From positions 1-10,759 of the forward strand of contig URRU01000051.1 in assembly GCA_900550335.1 (NCBI GenBank): a stretch of DNA of 10,759 bases. The letters are read 5' to 3'. Position numbers and translations under genes: made by a program. Source of the DNA: an uncultured Clostridium sp. (GTDB lineage: Bacteria > Bacillota > Clostridia > Peptostreptococcales > Peptostreptococcaceae). Shown here piece after piece: positions 7,683-10,759 of this stretch (its first letter is position 1; each line of letters begins with the position of its first letter). The notes beneath the pieces were generated by a model. That model searched no databases and was not told where the DNA came from. It was given only the letters and a program-made list of their open reading frames with translations.

Positions 7683-7730
7683 AAAGGTGCTACTAACTAA
7701 ACATTTTATGTTTATGGTAGCACCTTTTTT
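7683..7730 (+). terminator. Strong intrinsic terminator of the gltX-cysS-mrnC unit
   Basis: An 11-bp perfect stem pairs 7683-7693 with 7717-7727, extendable by a U-G and an A-U pair, with T residues to 7730. It begins 5 bases after the mrnC stop and separates this unit from thyX. Confidence 0.92.
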
Positions 7731-7795
7731 ATTTGAAAATATACATTTTTTTGGAAGATGTCTTTTATTATTGATTTCTATTTTTATAAAAAACT

Positions 7796-7824
7796 GCGAC
7801 AGAATATTATTTTAATGATATAAT
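7796..7824 (+). promoter_or_regulatory. Promoter of the thyX-rlmB-yacP-sigH unit
   Basis: A perfect TATAAT at 7819-7824 with the TGn extension (TGA, 7816-7818), a 17-base spacer, and a -35 of GCGACA (7796-7801, 4 of 6). It lies after the mrnC terminator and 34 bases before thyX. This looks like a vegetative sigma-A promoter. Confidence 0.75.
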
Positions 7825-7858
7825 ATAGATTGGACTATTATATTTTAGGGGTGATAAA

Positions 7859-8617
7859 ATGAAAGTTAAATTACTTGCACATACACCTGAACCAGAGAAA
7901 GTTGTATCAATGGCTGCAAAGCTTTGTTACTCTAAAGTTGGTGTTGAAGGAATAGAAGAAAATCTTACAGATGAAAAGATAGAAAATTTTTTAAAAATGT
8001 TAACTGATATAGGACACGAGTCTCCACTTGAGCATGTGTCATTTACTTTTGGAGTAGAGGGGATATCTAGAGCGTGTTCTCACCAGATTGTTCGCCATAG
8101 AATAGCTAGTTATTCTCAGCAATCTCAGAGATATGTAAAACTAGATCAGTTTGAATATATAATTCCACCAGAAATAGAAAAATCTGAGGAAGCTAAAAAG
8201 ATATTTGTAGAAGCTATGGAAAGAGATCAGAAAGACTACGATAGAATAGTAGATATCTTATCTGAAAAACATAAAAAAGAATTTATGGAAGAAGGAAAAT
8301 CAGAAAAAGAAGCAACTAGATTAGCTGAAAAAAAGGCTATAGAAGATGCTAGATATGTTTTCCCAAATGCTTGTGAAACAAAAATAGTAATGACTATGAA
8401 TGTTAGAAGTCTTTACAATTTCTTTGACCACAGATGCTGTGAAAGAGCTCAGTGGGAAATAAGGGAAATGGCTACACAGATGCTTAAAGAAGTGAAAAAA
8501 GTAGCTCCTATAATGTTTAGAAGTTGTGGACCAAAATGTGTGAAAGGGCCTTGTCCAGAAGGAAAGATGACTTGTGGTAAGGTTGTTGAGATAAGAGAAA
8601 AATTTAAGAATTTATAG
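7859..8617 (+). CDS. thyX: Flavin-dependent thymidylate synthase
   Basis: A 252-residue ThyX that makes dTMP from dUMP using methylene-tetrahydrofolate, FAD and NADPH; it is unrelated to ThyA. Seen: the ThyX signature RHR-x7-S at residues 79-89 ([11 protein letters not shown]) followed by QRY, HESPLEH at 53-59, and a conserved [15 protein letters not shown] block near 189-203. The C-terminus has four cysteines (C223, C227, C232, C239) in SCGPKC...GPC...KMTCGK, a possible metal-binding tail. ATG 7859 follows AGGGGTGAT at 7847-7855. The gene is first in its transcription unit, with a strong promoter just upstream. Its stop codon overlaps the ribosome binding site of rlmB. It has one CAA among 8 Gln codons. 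Confidence 0.97.
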   Translation: MKVKLLAHTPEPEKVVSMAAKLCYSKVGVEGIEENLTDEKIENFLKMLTDIGHESPLEHVSFTFGVEGISRACSHQIVRHRIASYSQQSQRYVKLDQFEYIIPPEIEKSEEAKKIFVEAMERDQKDYDRIVDILSEKHKKEFMEEGKSEKEATRLAEKKAIEDARYVFPNACETKIVMTMNVRSLYNFFDHRCCERAQWEIREMATQMLKEVKKVAPIMFRSCGPKCVKGPCPEGKMTCGKVVEIREKFKNL

Positions 8618-8630
8618 GAAGGAAAATATT

Positions 8631-9365
8631 ATGGCTATAATAGAAGGAAGAAATCCCGTAATAGAAGCGATAAAAAACGATAGACATATAGAAAAATTGC
8701 TTATATCTAATTCTTCAAAAGAAGGTTCTATAAAGAAGATAATAGCTATGGCAAAGGAAAAGAAGATAGTTATTCAGTATGTTGATAGACATAAGCTAGA
8801 TGAGATGAGTACTAGCCACGCCCATCAGGGTGTTATAGCTACTATAAGTGATTATATCTATAAAGATATAGAAGAAGTAGTAAGAGAAGTTAAGGAAAAG
8901 GGAGAAGATCCATTTATCATTATATTAGATGAGATAACAGATCCTCACAATTTAGGTTCTATAATAAGAACAGCAGATGCAGTAGGTGCTCATGCTGTTG
9001 TAATTCCTAAGAGAAGATCAGTAGATATAACTCCTGTAGTTGCAAAGGCATCTGCTGGGGCAGTAGAGTATGTTCCTGTGTGTAAGGTAACTAATATTGT
9101 AAATACTATAAAGATGCTAAAAGAAGAAGGTCTATGGATTGCAGCTGCAGACATGGATGGAGGAGTGTTCTATAAACAGGATTTAACAGGTCCTTTAGGA
9201 TTAGTAGTAGGAAGTGAAGGATTTGGTATATCAAGACTTGTTAAACAGAACTGTGATTTTGTAGTTAGTATGCCTATGGTAGGTAATGTAACGTCTTTAA
9301 ATGCATCGGTAGCAGGTGGAATACTGCTTTATGAGGTATTTAGACAGAGAACTTCGGGTAAATAA
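8631..9365 (+). CDS. rlmB: 23S rRNA (guanosine-2'-O)-methyltransferase of the RlmB/TrmH family
   Basis: A 244-residue SPOUT methyltransferase. E. coli RlmB methylates the ribose of G2251 in the 23S rRNA peptidyl-transferase P loop using S-adenosylmethionine. Seen: an N-terminal substrate-binding domain at 1-75 starting IEGRNPVIEA, then the three SpoU motifs: DPHNLGSIIRTADA with N107 and R113, VVGSEGFGIS at 192-201, and MPMVGNVTSLNASVA at 214-228, which forms the trefoil-knot SAM site. AGGAAGG at 8616-8622 overlaps the thyX stop and lies 8 bases before the ATG. The stop codon overlaps the start of yacP by one base. RlmB is the usual annotation in this location; another SpoU-type target is possible but less likely. 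Confidence 0.94.
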   Translation: MAIIEGRNPVIEAIKNDRHIEKLLISNSSKEGSIKKIIAMAKEKKIVIQYVDRHKLDEMSTSHAHQGVIATISDYIYKDIEEVVREVKEKGEDPFIIILDEITDPHNLGSIIRTADAVGAHAVVIPKRRSVDITPVVAKASAGAVEYVPVCKVTNIVNTIKMLKEEGLWIAAADMDGGVFYKQDLTGPLGLVVGSEGFGISRLVKQNCDFVVSMPMVGNVTSLNASVAGGILLYEVFRQRTSGK

Positions 9366-9928
9366 TGGCTGCAAAGTTTAAAAAGAAGAAAAAGAAAAAA
9401 ATTCTTATAGTTGATGGATACAATATAATTAACGCATGGGATGATTTGAATGAATTATCTAAGATAAACCTTGAAAGCTCTAGAGAGAAGTTAGTAGATT
9501 ATATGATAGAGTTTTCTAAGTATATGGGATACAAAACAACTATAGTATTTGATGCTTATAATGTAAAGAATTCTGCTGGATATGAAGAAAAGAGATCAGA
9601 TTCTGTTGAGATAGTATTTACTAAGGAGCATCAGACAGCGGATAGTTATATAGAAAAATATATTGCAGAGCTACCTAATAAGGAGTTTATCGACTTAAAA
9701 GTTGCTACAAGTGACTACGCTGAGCAGCAGATTGTACTAGGTAAAGGAGCTGCAAGAATTTCTGCTAGGGAACTTCAGTTAGATGTTATGAAGTCTAAGG
9801 AGAAGATAGGAGAAAAAAACAGCAGTCATAAGAAAACTATACAGAGAAATACTATAGGTGATAGGTTGAGCCATGAAAACAGAGAGGTTTGGGACAAATT
9901 AGAAAGAATGAGAATTAATAAAAAGTAA
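9365..9928 (+). CDS. yacP: YacP-like NYN-domain ribonuclease (Rae1 family)
   Basis: A 187-residue PIN-like NYN-domain protein. The B. subtilis homologue Rae1/YacP is a ribosome-associated endonuclease that cuts certain mRNAs in the A site; the same role here is inferred. Seen: ILIVDGYNII with D17, FDAYNV with D63, QTADSYIEKYI with D93, and VATSDYAEQQ with D117, the acidic residues of the metal site, followed by GARISA-like RISARE at 131-136 and a charged C-terminal tail. The N-terminus has a run of seven lysines (6-12) before the domain, possibly for RNA or ribosome contact. ATG 9365 overlaps the rlmB stop TAA by one base (TAATG) without a strong ribosome binding site, so translation is probably coupled. 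Position between rlmB and sigH is the standard Firmicute order. Confidence 0.93.
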   Translation: MAAKFKKKKKKKILIVDGYNIINAWDDLNELSKINLESSREKLVDYMIEFSKYMGYKTTIVFDAYNVKNSAGYEEKRSDSVEIVFTKEHQTADSYIEKYIAELPNKEFIDLKVATSDYAEQQIVLGKGAARISARELQLDVMKSKEKIGEKNSSHKKTIQRNTIGDRLSHENREVWDKLERMRINKK

Positions 9929-9973
9929 ATAATATATGCCTTTGAATATAAAATATTTATTGGGGGAGATTGG

Positions 9974-10624
9974 ATGGAGCTAGTGGAAGAAAAAAATGTA
10001 GAACAGAATGAAAATCAGCAACAAAAGGAAGAATATGAAATAGTTAAAAGAGCAGCTAACGGGGATAGAATGGCTCTTGAGTACATAATGGCAAAATACA
10101 AAAATTTTGTAAGGGTTAAAGCGAAGTCTTATTTCCTAATAGGAGCAGATAGAGAAGATATAATACAAGAGGGTATGATCGGACTTTATAAGGCTATTAG
10201 AGATTTTGATGAAACCAAAGCTCATTCGTTTAGATCTTTTGCTGAAGTTTGTATAACTAGACAGATAATAACCGCTATAAAGACTGCTACCAGACAAAAG
10301 CATATTCCGCTAAATACTTATGTATCATTGAGCAAACCAATATACGATGAAGAGTCAGAAAGAACACTTCTTGATATAATAACAGCTAGTATGGTCACTA
10401 ACCCAGAAGAGCTTATTATAAGTAAGGAAGAGTTAAAAAATATAGAAGATAAGATAAATAAACTGCTTAGTGAATTAGAGCAGGAGGTTCTTGGATTGTA
10501 CTTAAACGGCAAATCATATCAAGAAATCGCCGATATAATAGGTAAGGAACCAAAATCTATTGACAATGCATTGCAGAGAGTGAAGAGAAAATTAGAGAAA
10601 CATCTTGAAAATGTAAATGATTAA
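9974..10624 (+). CDS. sigH: RNA polymerase sigma-H factor
   Basis: A 216-residue sigma-70-family factor of the SigH type, which in Bacillus and Clostridioides drives transition-phase genes and the start of sporulation. Seen: region 2 with DIIQEGMIGLYKAIRDFD at 62-79 (2.2, core binding) and SFRSFAEVCITRQIITAIKT after it (2.3-2.4, -10 recognition), and a region 4 helix-turn-helix near the C-terminus (SYQEIADIIGKEPKSIDNAL). Length matches B. subtilis SigH. ATG 9974 follows GGGGGAGA at 9962-9969. The 45-base gap after yacP holds no clear terminator or promoter, so at least part of its mRNA comes from the thyX promoter. It uses CAA for 5 of 10 Gln codons, unlike every neighbour. Confidence 0.95.
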   Translation: MELVEEKNVEQNENQQQKEEYEIVKRAANGDRMALEYIMAKYKNFVRVKAKSYFLIGADREDIIQEGMIGLYKAIRDFDETKAHSFRSFAEVCITRQIITAIKTATRQKHIPLNTYVSLSKPIYDEESERTLLDIITASMVTNPEELIISKEELKNIEDKINKLLSELEQEVLGLYLNGKSYQEIADIIGKEPKSIDNALQRVKRKLEKHLENVND

Positions 10625-10647
10625 TAGTAAAATACATAACATAGACA

Positions 10648-10663
10648 TATTGCAACTGCAATA
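10648..10663. repeat. Short inverted repeat upstream of tuf
   Basis: TATTGCA and TGCAATA are perfect inverted 7-mers separated by AC, in the 81-base gap between sigH and tuf. It lacks a T run, so it is not a terminator. It could be an operator or part of a promoter region; a TAGACA (10642-10647) just upstream is the best -35-like sequence, without a convincing -10. Confidence 0.4.
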
Positions 10664-10705
10664 AGGTAAATAAAAAATAATATTATTAAGGGAGGAATTT
10701 AGACA

Positions 10706-10759
10706 ATGGCTAAAGCTAAATTTGAAAGAAGTAAACCTCATGTTAATATAGGTACTATA
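10706..10759 (+). CDS. tuf: Elongation factor Tu, N-terminal fragment cut by the window edge
   Basis: Only the first 18 codons are present, reading MAKAKFERSKPHVNIGTI, the highly conserved EF-Tu beginning just before the GTP-binding P loop. EF-Tu delivers aminoacyl-tRNA to the ribosome. AGGGAGG at 10689-10695 is a strong ribosome binding site. As I recall, a tuf copy directly after sigH is the arrangement in Clostridioides difficile, whereas in Bacillus rpmG, secE and nusG follow sigH. Confidence 0.95.
   Translation, partial: MAKAKFERSKPHVNIGTI

Overview
The window looks like the chromosome of a low-GC, anaerobic Firmicute of the Peptostreptococcaceae / Clostridioides type. The basis is A+T-rich sequence, Arg almost always AGA, Ile mostly ATA, strong AGGAGG/GAGGTGA ribosome binding sites, and a gene order (two proS genes, gltX, cysS, mini-RNase III, thyX, rlmB, yacP, sigH, tuf) that I recall from Clostridioides difficile and relatives. 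Genus and species cannot be fixed from sequence alone. Glutamine is written almost only as CAG (73 of 79 codons by my count), which is unusual for such an AT-rich genome and may help place the organism.

Layout. 48-1496 encodes an archaeal/eukaryal-like prolyl-tRNA synthetase with a C-terminal zinc domain; a terminator follows at 1523-1555. 1589-3283 encodes a second, bacterial-type ProRS that keeps the editing insertion but has substitutions at several positions I expect to be conserved in the synthetic core. A long hairpin at 3285-3361 probably terminates transcription from both sides, since the next gene (3436-3804, minus strand) is convergent and encodes a small four-helix membrane protein of unknown function. 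From 3805 to 4284 there is no convincing gene: an extremely A+T-rich stretch with a 16-bp palindrome, a terminator with no obvious upstream gene, and a large imperfect inverted repeat (4078-4203) just upstream of the gltX promoter.

4285-7677 holds gltX, cysS and mini-RNase III (mrnC) and ends in a strong terminator at 7683-7730. A clear promoter at 7796-7824 starts the next unit: thyX, rlmB, yacP (rae1-like) and sigH, tightly packed up to yacP. The first 18 codons of tuf run off the right edge.

Functionally this is a translation-centred housekeeping region: charging of Pro, Glu and Cys tRNAs, 23S rRNA processing (mini-III) and 2'-O-methylation (RlmB), a ribosome-linked mRNA nuclease candidate (YacP), elongation factor Tu, plus flavin-dependent thymidylate synthesis and the transition-phase sigma factor. 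I see no phage, CRISPR, toxin-antitoxin, tRNA or rRNA gene. The least ordinary items are the divergent second ProRS and the structured, gene-free segment before gltX.
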